Shown here in pieces: positions 1-10,840 of a stretch of 64,000 nt of DNA (positions are counted from its first letter, which is position 1; each line of letters begins with the position of its first letter). The translations under genes were made by a program, and so were the position numbers. The stretch is taken from the NCBI RefSeq assembly GCF_014805685.1, contig NC_060902.1:3218786-3282785 (forward strand). Direction: 5' to 3'. The stretch is from Silurus meridionalis (lineage: Eukaryota > Chordata > Actinopteri > Siluriformes > Siluridae). A model generated the notes under the pieces. That model made no database searches. It was not told the origin of the DNA and worked only from the letters and a program-made list of their open reading frames with translations.

Positions 1-477
1 CTTTATTTTATATACCATTTGTACTGGAAGTTTGGGACCTTTGCCTTATATTACACTAAAGAACACAGTTAAGGTTATGCTTAAAGAAACCTCAAGCAAC
101 AAACGCAGCATCAGACCGCCACCTTTTTTTTTTTTATATATACTATCCTAACCTGTTTGTATACTTGCACAACTCCCAAAGATGAACCTGTTGAATCCCG
201 AGACGGCCAGCTGAGCCACAGACACAAACTGCCAGCCAAAACAAGACCTTTCTTCAGTAATGTATGATAACAACAAAGAGGATTACAGGATGGAAAATAT
301 GTTCATTGTTCAACTTGCTGAAACATGCACCTGCTTTGCTTTATACAAAAGGAGAATAAGGCATTAAAAGCACTACCGGGGTATTGCTTTAAGCCATTCA
401 TCTATACAACGATTTTGTGTCATTAATACGATGCAAACTGGAGTGGAGCGAGATTGTGTAAAGAAATGTAGTAAATG

Positions 478-479
<2 letters not shown>

Positions 480-561
<82 letters not shown>
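480..561. repeat. (AT)n microsatellite
   Basis: About 80 bp of uninterrupted AT dinucleotide. The Tyr-Ile reading frames across it are artefacts. Confidence 0.97.
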
Positions 562-564
<3 letters not shown>

Positions 565-904
565 CACACCAAAAAGATACATTTCTCTATTCGTTTAATT
601 ACAGAGAGTGTAGTAATCTAAAAATCACAAAATATCAAACATGATTAAAAATAGTAGAATACTTCCTGGAAGTAAATGTCAACATCATATATACATTTAT
701 ATATTAAGAGGAGGGGTACCACAATATTATGTCTCTGTGAGCCTTAATATGACAGCAGCCATAAGTATCAGCAGCCAAACACTGTTCGCAACACGAGGCG
801 ATATCCATATGGAAAAATCACAGATGTGTATCCAAGCTAACAATAATCAAATGCTGAGATCTGCCATAAAGAAAAAAAAGGGGGATTTGGTCTGTGTGAG
901 ATAT

Positions 905-1046
905 ATATAAATACACACACAGACACACACAGACACACACAGACACACACAGAGACACACAGAGACACACAGAGACACACAGAGACACACAGAGACACAC
1001 AGAGACACACAGAGACACACAGAGACACACAGAGACACACACACAC
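905..1046. repeat. 10-bp CA-rich minisatellite
   Basis: Three units of AGACACACAC are followed by about nine of AGAGACACAC in perfect 10-bp register, ending in a short CA run. The three minus-strand Cys/Val/Ser/Leu frames across it are translation of the repeat, not genes. Confidence 0.95.
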
Positions 1047-1974
1047 TAGAGGTCAACAGATTAATCATGCCAATTCTTGGCATTTTTTTATGAATTGGCG
1101 TTGGCCAATTGTGCTACAAATTAGGCCGATTATTATGCAGACACATCTGACACCAAACCATGCGTGTACATTCTGCACTTACGTGAGAGAACATAACTCT
1201 CCCATACAGCAGGTGGCAGTGGTGTGTATTTGGCATCCAAACAGGGAAAATGGAAAAGCTAGAACTGTAAATATATAAAGCAAGAAGTGTTTCCACCTGA
1301 TGAGATCATTACTAAAAGATTCATGTAGCGTTTTTCAATCACATCTGCTAAGTTGCAAAGACAAGAGCAAAAATGACAAAAGCTTGTTCTGATTTTTCTC
1401 TCATGTTCTCATTCGATAAACTAAGTAACCAGTCAGAGTTCTCTTTCTCGCTGACGACCTCCGCCTCGATTTGACATGCAGGGAAAAAAAAATAAAGCCG
1501 ACCGAAGTTCAAAAAACCACCCCCACATTCCCAGTCGACCGACCATCAGCTTTGTGTGTCCCGAGCTTTAAGTTCTTATCATTCGTTCTTAATCTGGACT
1601 TATACATTTCATTGGTTAAATATGATACTACCCTTGGGAAAGAGAATGAGAGTAACATTTTGGAAATGTACAATATTGTTAGCGAGTCATGAACCAGATG
1701 TAGTTTAGGCTACAGGTAGTCACGGGTAGAAGAACCTGGTAACAAGGGCGGTGATTCGAGAAGCTTGTGTTGTTCAATAAATGTTTAAGCAATTTTCGGT
1801 ATCACGTCTGAATAATTAACTAAGAATTTATTAGATGAAAGGAGAAAAAAAAAGAAAATCGGTCAAACAAATCAGGATCATATACACAAATGATTTAACA
1901 ATAATTGACAGTTCTAATAATTGTACTGTAATAATTGAGAAAAGATGTGAAGGTTTTAGTCACGTATTTTATAT

Positions 1975-2115
1975 TTATTTATTAATATTTTTAATAAAAA
2001 TGCAAATAGAAATGCGTGCTACGTTAATAAAATTTGAGTCATTCAAATAAATTTGCGTTAATGCACCAGTTTCATTAATGCGCGATTAAATATTTTAAAC
2101 GATTGAAAGCCCTTA
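1975..2115 (-). mobile_element. fragment of AT-associated dispersed repeat (family C)
   Basis: The segment contains AAATGCGTGCTACGTTAAT and ends in CGATTGAAAGCCCTTAC. The same motifs recur at 16647-17190 and in a complete-looking copy at 35259-36077. The right end is the reverse complement of the AAGGGCTGT-type terminus seen there. No coding capacity was seen. Confidence 0.55.
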
Positions 2116-2944
2116 CAATAAACACAAATATATAAACGTATTTGAAAATGAATGTCTTTCAATTTAGCATAAATCAACATCAAAGGTACTGATGATATCC
2201 ACAGCAGTGTATATGACGTAATCGATCACGCCCTAGCTTGGGGCGTCAGCCGATACCCGATACTGTGGTCCTCAGAGTAACCGAGCTGAAGCCGTCTCCA
2301 CGCTTCTGTTACACAGTTATAGGAAACACTACAGGGTCAGTGATGGGGAGGTTTAAAAGAATGCTGCATGCTTTAACTTTTGCCATTGTACACACCATGT
2401 CTCATATTCACACGTCTCCTCCCCAAAAGCGTTCAGGGCAAAGAAAAAGAAAAAAAGATCAAATCCAATCTAATGGAGTTATGCCAGTAAATGGGAGGAA
2501 GCCACAACGATCAACAGACAAAAATATGATACATCTAAAAAACCTTTCAAAATATAATCCTGCATATAGAGCAATACAGCTAATAATTAAAATACAAACT
2601 GTACTAGTGAACTCACACTGGAGACTCCTTCCAAAAATGTGTATAACCATCTCATAGAAAATGTCACCAAATGTCCTCAGAACAATCGCCATATCATAAT
2701 GGCACAATATCATAATTATAATGACATCACAAAACCAGTTTAAGATTTCACTGTTTCTGTAAAGCATCCAGGACATGATAAATGCATTTGAATAGAAGAT
2801 AATCGACATATAGGTAGATACCCTATTGCATTACTCATCAACACATTAGCACTTTTCTTCTCTTCTAAGATTCCTAAATAGCTACAATAACTTTCATACT
2901 TTCTATCAATAAAGTATGAATCAGACCCCTCATACAGACACACC

Positions 2945-3240
2945 GGTCTAAAGAGCTCAGGATTTTCTGCACTTACAATAAGACCAAAGGTATGTGCACA
3001 CCTCACCACCACACCCATAGGTGTTCTTCCCTGTATGCTGTGCATTGTTACGATTTATGGAAACTATAAAGCCTTTTCCAGCACGACAATGTCCCTGTGC
3101 CTAAAGCAAACTCTGTTACAACACTGTTTTGAGATGGTTCTAGTGAAAGAACTCCTGCACCCTCTGCCTTATCCGAGATGAACAGTATGCAGAGCTGAGA
3201 CCTCCTCAACTGACATCAGTACCTGACCTCCAAAAGAGTA
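2945..3240 (+). mobile_element. Tc1-like element remnant (family A)
   Basis: Contains CCAGCACGACAATG followed by CCTCAACTGACATCAGTACCTGACCT. These match the conserved interior of the Tc1-like derivatives that recur throughout the window, which carry C-terminal transposase remnants. The copy is degraded and has lost clear ends. Confidence 0.55.
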
Positions 3241-3494
3241 AAGGTTACTATAAAAGCAAAAGCAAGAAATGAATCTGGAACATGGTGTCCAAATACTGTC
3301 ATATGAGATTTTAGACTTTTCTCAGGAAAAACACAGAAGCCCCCAAAAACAAGGGAAGGACAGAAGCTGGAAAAGGTACAGGTTTTGTGATTTGCATATG
3401 ACCAGAACATGCAGGGGAGACCTGTTTGGTGTCACTGTGTTAAAGAAAAAGAAAAAAGAATGACAATACATAATGTCTCGTCATGCCTGCTCAC

Positions 3495-3692
3495 CTTGCC
3501 GGTCTTGTGGTCGAACCAGACGAGGGCATGGTTCCTGGAGAGCACCTTGCAGTCGAAGGTGGCGTTGTTCTGAGCCGGACGGCAGCGTGCGACCGAACGC
3601 CCGATCTTCACCGGCTCGTCCAGGTAGACGTGACGCTCCTGAAACGGGTGCGAGTTCGGGCGGCAGGTGAACACGGCCAGCGCCGAAGGCAT
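3495..3692 (-). CDS. slmap: SLMAP, first coding exon (N-terminal FHA domain)
   Basis: Sarcolemma membrane-associated protein, a tail-anchored FHA/coiled-coil protein. Known SLMAP recruits Hippo kinases to the STRIPAK phosphatase complex and also acts at centrosome, ER and muscle membranes. The exon encodes 66 residues from the ATG at 3692, beginning [15 protein letters not shown], and includes [30 protein letters not shown] and DHKTGK. This is the start of the phosphothreonine-binding FHA domain; GRS and SRNHA are hallmark phospho-binding motifs. It ends in phase 0 at a GTGAGC donor. The sequence is essentially identical to vertebrate SLMAP as I recall it. The remaining exons lie to the left, outside the window. 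It points away from dennd6a, with a spacer of about 3.4 kb between the two 5' ends. Confidence 0.95.
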
Positions 3693-3780
3693 TGATGACG
3701 GCTTGAGTGTATTACTCCAACCAGAGGAGAAAGGCAGGGCTTCTTGCTCCAGAGTGACACACCTTCTGGTTTACCCGACA

Positions 3781-5130
3781 ATTTTTTAAATTATTATTAT
3801 TATTTTATGAACACAAGAGCCAACGAACACGTTTCACTCATGGATCCCAGATCAATGTGCATCCTATAACTATATAAAAAATTATCTGTGTAGGGGGGAA
3901 GAAAAAAAAAACAAAATAAACACTGCCACTTTTCAAATAAATAGGGCTACATCATGTCCTCTACAATCCTCCTTCGTCTTGTTCCTGCGATCAGGACTTC
4001 CAAATCCACCATGGTGTCAAATACAATCCAGGGACTGCACCTCCAAACTTGGCATCTGTCTTCAAGTCATCTAAAACACAACTGGGAGCTGGGTTTCACC
4101 TGGGGAATGCATGTATCCACCCGAAAGACAAGCTGACAGCCCTACGGGTAACCTGTTGAGTCGGTTCAGGAATCGGTTCGCAATGTTTTCAAAGGGGAAA
4201 CGGCTCGTAAATACACCTTAATGCCAAATGAGGGGACCAGCTTACCGCACAACATGGACCTTAGCCTTTGCTCTTTCGACGTGTAAAGCACAAAGCGGTC
4301 TCTGGTACGTGAAGCCAGTGGGTTTTTGACGTTTTAACCAGGCCACACGTAGAGAACGGAGCGCTCGGTCGGCATGGTAGGGAGTTAGCTAGCTAAGTGC
4401 GCGAGCGCACTACGGCGAGGTAGTCAAATAAATAATGAATTTGTTTTAAATATAATAAGCTATAACCAGACTCTTCGACGACTCTCCGAACTGTAACGCT
4501 ACCCAGTCCGCTTCTTCACGCCGTCAAACTACGAGCCAACTTTCTTTCTCCTTCCAGACACACGGGTGGAATCCGAATATGCGCGCAGCCCCTGCCGTTA
4601 GCAAGCCGCGCTTAGCAACCTGTACTAATCGACTCGGAGTCAACTCAGAGTCGGTTCGGAGTCAAGTCTCCGTCGCAGCAGTAGCAGCGTCCCTCTTGCT
4701 GGTTGACTTACCAGTTTTCACCCCAGTACCAAATCCGCGTTAGTCTACAGGCTTTCACGGAAGTCCTCCTCCCTTCCAAATCGCTTCAAATGAAAGCCCG
4801 AGCCAAGTAAACAGAGATATGGGACGGCGGATTCTACAGTAAACCGCCGTCATCCGCCATACCGGAGAGAAAACACATACACACAGGAACCGGCCCAAGC
4901 GCTGGAGTTCTCATAAGGGCGGGACACACTGATGACGCACTAAGAATCGACCAATGAGAGAAATGATCATACAGATAGATTAACCAATAGGAATGGAGTC
5001 CATGTCTGACCGATGTCTACCTTTTTGTAAATGTTTTTATTTTATTTTATCGGTGTGCGATGCAATATACCAGTATATAAATACACACATTTCAAATTTG
5101 CATTTTAAATGTTTCTAAAATTAGAGCTGT
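3781..5130. other. slmap 5' intron and promoter flank
   Basis: Apart from the probable non-coding exon there is no coding exon here. Around 4250-4900 the sequence is relatively rich in CpG, as expected of a housekeeping promoter region. The rest is ordinary AT-rich sequence. Confidence 0.5.
4712..4890 (-). other. slmap: probable non-coding exon 1 and promoter of slmap
   Basis: On the minus strand a strong donor (CTG then GTAAGT) lies at 4711/4712, downstream of a CpG-containing stretch that includes TATGGCGGATGACGG, a YY1-like ATGGCGG motif near 4850. The next possible acceptor is a pyrimidine-rich stretch just upstream of the slmap ATG (around 3715-3745), which would give a spliced 5' UTR. 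No transcript evidence is available, so the exon and its start are inferred. Confidence 0.45.
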
Positions 5131-5148
5131 ATATTTCCAACAACAATT

Positions 5149-6120
5149 TGGACACACCTTCACCTTCACCTTCAGTATTTACTTTTCCTTTCCGACATTG
5201 TACAATAATACTGAAGGCATACAATCCATGAACGAATGTATAAAATTGTGTAGTCAACACAAACGTGTTAAATAATCCATAAATGTTTTATACTTTTGAT
5301 TCTTCAAAACAGTTATTTTGCTTTGCATACTCTTGGCATTGTCTCAGTCAGCCTCATGATCTTGAAAAGTTCCCAGAGGTGTTAAGTGCTTGTCATCTGC
5401 TTTTCTTTCACTTCAGTCCAACTTAACAAATTGTAGGTAATTGTAGAGGCCAGGTCATCTGATGCAGCACTTTATCACTTGGACAAATAGGTACATTACC
5501 TAGAAATGTGTTTGGGGTCATTGTCCAAACTATTGCATCTCGCTTTAAAATGCTGTGGTTGTTCTTTCTTTTTTAGTTTGCCCTCGATTGTGACTAAGTT
5601 ACCAACAGTGTTATCAACAAAGCACCCACCTACACCACCACACTTCCTCCTCCACTATACATTTAACAAAGACACAGTGGACTTATCAAATAAAAAAAAA
5701 ACAGTTTTCTACAGACCTAATGTCCACTTCATGTGTTTCTTGACCCTAGCAGGCCTCTTCTGCTTGGTGTTCTTCTGAAGAAAATGCTTCTTTGTTGCAT
5801 TACAAAGACTTGACAGTCTCCTATGAACCGTGGATGTTGAAATATGTCTGTCACTCAAACTCTGAGAAGCATTTATGTCAAGCAGTGGTTTTCGAGGCTG
5901 GTAATTCTAATAAACTTATCTATTGCAGCAGAGGTAGCTCTTGGTCTTTCTTTTCTGGGGCGGTCATCGTGAGAGCCTGTTTTAACACAGCGTTTGATGG
6001 TTTTGGCAACTGCATAATTTCTTGCCATAATATGGATTAGTACAGTAGTTGTAGTAAAACTAATAGGACTCACCCTTAATGTGCCTAAAGCAATGCAAGT
6101 CACACATGTAAATAAAATAC
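5149..6120 (-). pseudogene. decayed Tc1-like transposase element
   Basis: Read on the minus strand, 6030 to 5873 encodes an N-terminal Tc1 transposase-like DNA-binding region (MARNYAVAKTIKRCV, then RPRKERPRATSAAIDKFIR). Further down, in other frames, come STSTVHRRLSS and KRPARVKKHMKWTLG, the second helix-turn-helix and the linker towards the DDE domain. Stop codons and frame changes break it. The left end carries TTTGGACACACCTT, a typical Tc1 terminal sequence. The catalytic domain is missing or unrecognisable, so it is a dead copy. Confidence 0.8.
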
Positions 6121-6780
6121 CAGGTGACTACTTTGTGAATCTGATGTGAGAATGCCATCAGTTTACCAAGATGTTTGAGATGTTTAAGTATTCCAAGTAG
6201 AAATCTAAGTACATTCATTTCCTTCTACTCACTTAGGGTTAAATAATTCAGCTAGAGTTACAATCTATTCATAGTAACCGTAATACTAGTCACAGTAGTG
6301 TGAATCGATACAGTCTCTGTAATTAAACCTATTAATACATTTAATTAAGTTATTTAATTTTACCTCATGAAAAACTTTTTTTTTTTAAGTTTACAAATTG
6401 TAACAGTTTATAATAATAAATGGGCTTTTTATTATTATTATTAGTTAAGTTTAGTTTTTTATATAGATATGCTTTTTTTTCCTTCTTTTTTTCGGAAGCC
6501 ATGTTGGAATAAAAGTACACCAAACCTCAAGCGGTAATGAAGGGGTGAGATCTTTAAGTGACTGACAGAACAGCCAATCATCTAAGAAATCAGGCCACGG
6601 CGTTAACCAATAGGAATGAATATTGTGTAATGGCTATGTAATATTGGTGTTGAGTATATATTTTAAACACTATTAAGTGCAATGAAGGACAGAGAGAGAG
6701 ACTGATTTAGGTTTTTCTGATACATCAAAAATCAATATATTTCTAAAAAGGATGAAACAATGTTTTAATAAAGCGAAGTA
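6121..6780. other. intergenic, no gene seen
   Basis: AT-rich sequence with short poly-T and ATT runs. No exon, RNA gene or clear mobile element was recognised. Confidence 0.5.
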
Positions 6781-6786
6781 TACATG

Positions 6787-7198
6787 CATAACATTATGAC
6801 AAGTGAAATTAATAACACTAATTATATTTTCATCATGGCACCTGTTAGTGGGTGAGAGATATTAGGCAGCAGGTAAACATTTTGTCCTTAAAGTTGATGT
6901 GTTAGAAGCAGGAAAAATGTGCAAGCATAAGGATTTGAGTGAATTTGACATGGGCCCAATTGTGATGTCTAGATGACTGGATCAGAGCATCTCCAAAACT
7001 GCAGCTCTTGTGGGCTGTTCCTGGTCTGCAGTGGTCAGTATCTATCAAAAGTCATTCAAAGAAGGAACTGGGGATCCAACAGATGTGCTACTGTAGCTCA
7101 AACTGCTGAAGAAGTTACTGTTAATGCTCGATAAGTCAGGAGTGTTTTGTCAGCAAAAGGGGGACCAACACAGTATTATGCAGGTGGTCATACCTAAT
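6787..7198 (+). mobile_element. Tc1-like deletion derivative (family B)
   Basis: Starts with CATAACATTATGAC and contains CATCATGGCACCTGTTAGTG, a mutated stretch corresponding to the transposase helix-turn-helix, then GCAAAAGGGGGACCAACACA near the right end (GGTGGTCATA). This is the internally deleted family also seen at 27559, 31141, 51138 and 61266. The catalytic part is absent. Confidence 0.8.
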
Positions 7199-8027
7199 AT
7201 TTATTTATTTATTAATATATACACACACATACACATACACTCTTAGTGTGCTTGCACAAGTATTTATAAATGAAAACATTTCAGAATAACTTTATTTGTC
7301 AGTATGTCAGGTACAGAAATTCAATTTGACATATACATCATTGCACCATCAAACATACACTACATATGGCGTTGCTAACATTCTTACACTGTCTGTTAGA
7401 GTCTCTATTTCCTCTAAAATCTGTTACATGCAAGGTAGCATTTATTTGTGCAACAAGTTTAGGACGTATAGGTAACCTTGGGAGATTGTGTAGGTGAGTA
7501 TCAGGACAATGTAAGAATAAAAGCATAGTGTGCCTTATTATTTGCTTTATTTATCTCACAATGGTTCCAGTTTCTTGAGCAACTGATTGAGCATCTTAAT
7601 TTTGCTATATATCTTTGGAAATATATGTTTTATTCTATTGTAAATTTTCTTAGCCTCTTAGATTTTATCTTAACTTGTGAAGGTGCATTAGAAATCAGGT
7701 GTAATAAATGTGACCAAGGTGGATTATTTACTCCTCATTCTTTTTTCCCCATCCAGAAAACAACACAGCATAAGAAAGACAGACATAACTGCAAATATAA
7801 TCTTGCTGTCTTTCTTAATGAAATGGGAAAAACTTTTCAATATGCCATGTTTGGAATCTGGAAGAAACATTATTGTAGCCTGATTGTAAACAGGCCTAAA
7901 TATTATATTAATATATTATTAATTAATATTAAACTTATTTTTTATATGTATTGTATTCATTTTCATGAACAGTCCCTGAGCTGTATGTTTAAAAATAATA
8001 ATATAAATAAATGTATATAAAGTATTC

Positions 8028-8029
<2 letters not shown>
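7199..8029. other. intergenic, no gene seen
   Basis: AT-rich. A 131-codon open frame at 7625-8020 has no recognisable domain and biased AT-rich codons; it is treated as chance. Confidence 0.5.
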
Positions 8030-8089
<60 letters not shown>

Positions 8090-8090
8090 G
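8030..8090. repeat. (ATT)n microsatellite
   Basis: About 20 tandem TTA/ATT triplets immediately upstream of the dennd6a promoter. Confidence 0.97.
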
Positions 8091-8099
8091 CGATTCCAG

Positions 8100-8301
8100 C
8101 TATGTTATTTCCGTTTCCGTGGAATAGGAATAACCCGGAAGTATGAACATATACCCGGCGGTGCTGTACGTCAGGAGCGTAGCGGCGGTCCCGAATGCGG
8201 CTTTGGTTTGGTAGCGTAAACTCCGCGCTGTTCCGATCTCGGCTTAGCGCAGCCTGAGGTGACGCTCAGCGACCGGATCCGAGAGCCGCTTGTGTTCGAG
8301 G
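8100..8301 (+). promoter_or_regulatory. dennd6a: dennd6a promoter and 5' UTR
   Basis: A local rise in CpG directly upstream of the dennd6a ATG, with an ETS-type site CCGGAAGT at 8135-8142 and no TATA box. This fits a housekeeping promoter. The exact transcription start cannot be read from sequence. Confidence 0.55.
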
Positions 8302-8810
8302 ATGGCCTCGCAGGGGTCCGAGGAAATAGCGGAGCAAACCGAGGAGGCCGAGGCAACGCACGACGGGGACTGTTTGAGCATCTCCCCGGCGGAGGAAATG
8401 CCCGCTGACGGGCCCGGGGACGGGGAACCCGAACAGCTGCTCCTGCCTTGGGACCGCTTCTCTGCCTGGCTGCACTGTATCTGCGTGGTGGGCTTCGACC
8501 TGGAGCTCGGTCAGGCCGTGGAGGTGAGCGGGTCCGGGGTACAGCGCGGGTTGTTTATATCTGCTTCTGCTCCATTGTTCCAGTGTTCGGTCCGCGGCCT
8601 GAACCGCAAGCTCTGTCTCTAACAGCCTGAACCAATACTGACTGGGGATCCTAGCTTAGCTTAGCTTAGCATAGCATAGCATAGCATAGCATAACTGATG
8701 TCTACTCGAGCTGTAGGTTCTACAGAGAATAAACACTTTACAGCTCATTTACTAATCTTCTTCTGTTTCATACACTTCATATTAATTAATATGAAGTTTT
8801 CCAGTTTCCC

Positions 8811-8894
<84 letters not shown>

Positions 8895-9125
8895 CACTGT
8901 ATGTTTATTCTTGTGTCTTTCTGCCTTTGTCTGTCTATATGTCAATATGTTTGTCTTTTATGTCTATCTGCTCTTGTGTCCATCTGCCTTTTTCTCTCTC
9001 TTTATGTCTGTCTATATGGCTTTCTGTCTCTTAATATAATTGTATGTCTGTTTGGCTGGCTGTTTTTCTGTCTTGTCTGCATGTTTGTCTCTATGTTTAT
9101 CTGGGGACTCTGTCTGTGTCTGTCC

Positions 9126-9160
<35 letters not shown>

Positions 9161-10799
9161 CGTCCTGTTTCCGGTCTGCCTCTTTATTTGTTTGGCTTTT
9201 TGGCTTTCTCCTCATCTTTTCACTATTCTATCTTATCTCATCGTCTTTTGTTTCCGTCTTTTTTATCTCTCTGTGCACGTTTGTCATTCTTACTCTTTCG
9301 ATCTGTCCTTTTTTTTTTTAAATCCATGCCATTCTTTCTATACATCTTCTGTCTCTCCGTTCATTTGTCTCTTCATTTTTGTCTTTTTATATATGTGACC
9401 GTCTCTCTCTATTGATGTCTGTGTCTCTCTCTGTGTATGGGTTTGTCTAGGTGTGAGTGTTTTAGACCATTTTTTCGTCTATCGTTGTTTGTTTCTCTGT
9501 CGCTCTCAGCCTGTTATGTTCCTCTCTCTCTCTCTCTCATCCCCTTTTCTCTCAGTATAATTGCTGAATGTGTAGGTGTTTTGACACCTTGAAAATGTTT
9601 CCTAGGCTGAGCTCAGTGTCATTAAACATTCAGCATTGACACTTGGTTGAGCTGTTCATGTTAGATGTTCACTGTTCTCATGATTCACTGTTCTGAGGGC
9701 CTTGTGTGCATCATGAGAACTTTCACAGGAGTCTGCAAAAGTTTTGTCTCTTCTGAAAAGCTGATGTAAATCATTGCTTTATTATTATTATTGGTGAAAT
9801 GTAACATGACACAAAAAATGACAATTATTTCTTACTGATCTTAAAAGTGTGTTTATATCCACTATAAAGACTAAAAGTATTTGGACACCTGTCTACTCAA
9901 GTCATATGTGCTTTTTCTCCATACTGTTATCACCGAGTTGGAGAGACACAAATGTATAGGATTTTTAGATGTGGTATCTTTCGGTATCCTTCACATGAAC
10001 TTGGAGACACAAACATGTTTCAGGGTGACATGAAACTTCCAAAGTGTTGGAGTGGAAGATCTGCTATAGAGCTCTAATCTAAACCCTAAAACACCTTTAG
10101 GATGAATTGTACATCTTAAAGATGCACCCCAGGGCCGCCTCCACCTCAAATACATCAATCTGAATGACAACTGAATGAGAACAAATCTCCACAAGCACAC
10201 TGCAAAAAAATCTGGCAAATCATCTTCCCAGAAGAGTGGAGGTTATTATAAGAGCAGATGTGGGATGAGATGTTCAAAAGGCACATGAGATCTTATGGTC
10301 AGGTGTATTGACATTCTGGCACCTGGTGATGGATTAAAATTTTTTGCAAAGTAATCAGTAAATTTTTAAAGTTTATTGTATGATATTCCTTGATGCGTTT
10401 TATAATCAGGTTAATTTAGTAAATGAGTAATTAAAATTTTGTCATTGTTTTATAGGTTATATACCCTCACCATTCAAAACTTACAGAGAAAGAGGTAGGA
10501 GGCATTTCCTGTTTGTTCGATTTAGTTTTTCATATAGTTTTTTTCTCTTATAATTAATTTCGCTTATTTTACGGATTTTTTTTTTTCTCCCCATTTCAGA
10601 AAATGAGCATCTGCTACTTATCATTTCCAGATTCTAACTCGGGTAAGTGTGTTGAATTTTGTATCTACAGCTGGCTGTGTTATCTGTGCTTTCTTCAGTA
10701 TACGTCATCGAGCAGGGTGTTGCAAATTACAGGTTACACAATCCAGTCTAGTTACATTTATCACCTATCAGGATTGGTTGTTACTGTATTGAAATCCAT

Positions 10800-10840
<41 letters not shown>

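Larger units (their letters stand above)
1..3494 (-). other. slmap: slmap first coding intron (partial) with dispersed repeats
   Basis: This stretch lies downstream (on the minus strand) of the splice donor of the first slmap coding exon and contains no further exon I can recognise, so it is read as intron. It holds an (AT)n tract at 480-561, a 10-bp minisatellite at 905-1046, a piece resembling a dispersed fish DNA transposon at about 1048-1260, a fragment of an AT-associated repeat at about 1975-2115 and a Tc1-like fragment at about 2945-3240. The remaining sequence shows nothing specific. Confidence 0.6.

Noticed and set aside
2238..2657. 139-codon plus-strand frame beginning near GTCAGCCGATACC
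   Set aside because: No recognisable domain, no splice or promoter context, starts at a non-ATG codon, and overlaps another open frame on the opposite strand.
7625..8020. 131-codon plus-strand frame
   Set aside because: AT-biased codons, no known domain, and lies in intergenic sequence next to an (ATT)n tract.
8901..9398. 165-codon frame and overlapping frames rich in Cys, Leu, Ser, Phe
   Set aside because: Open in several frames over a pyrimidine-rich TCTG tract; low complexity, no family resemblance.
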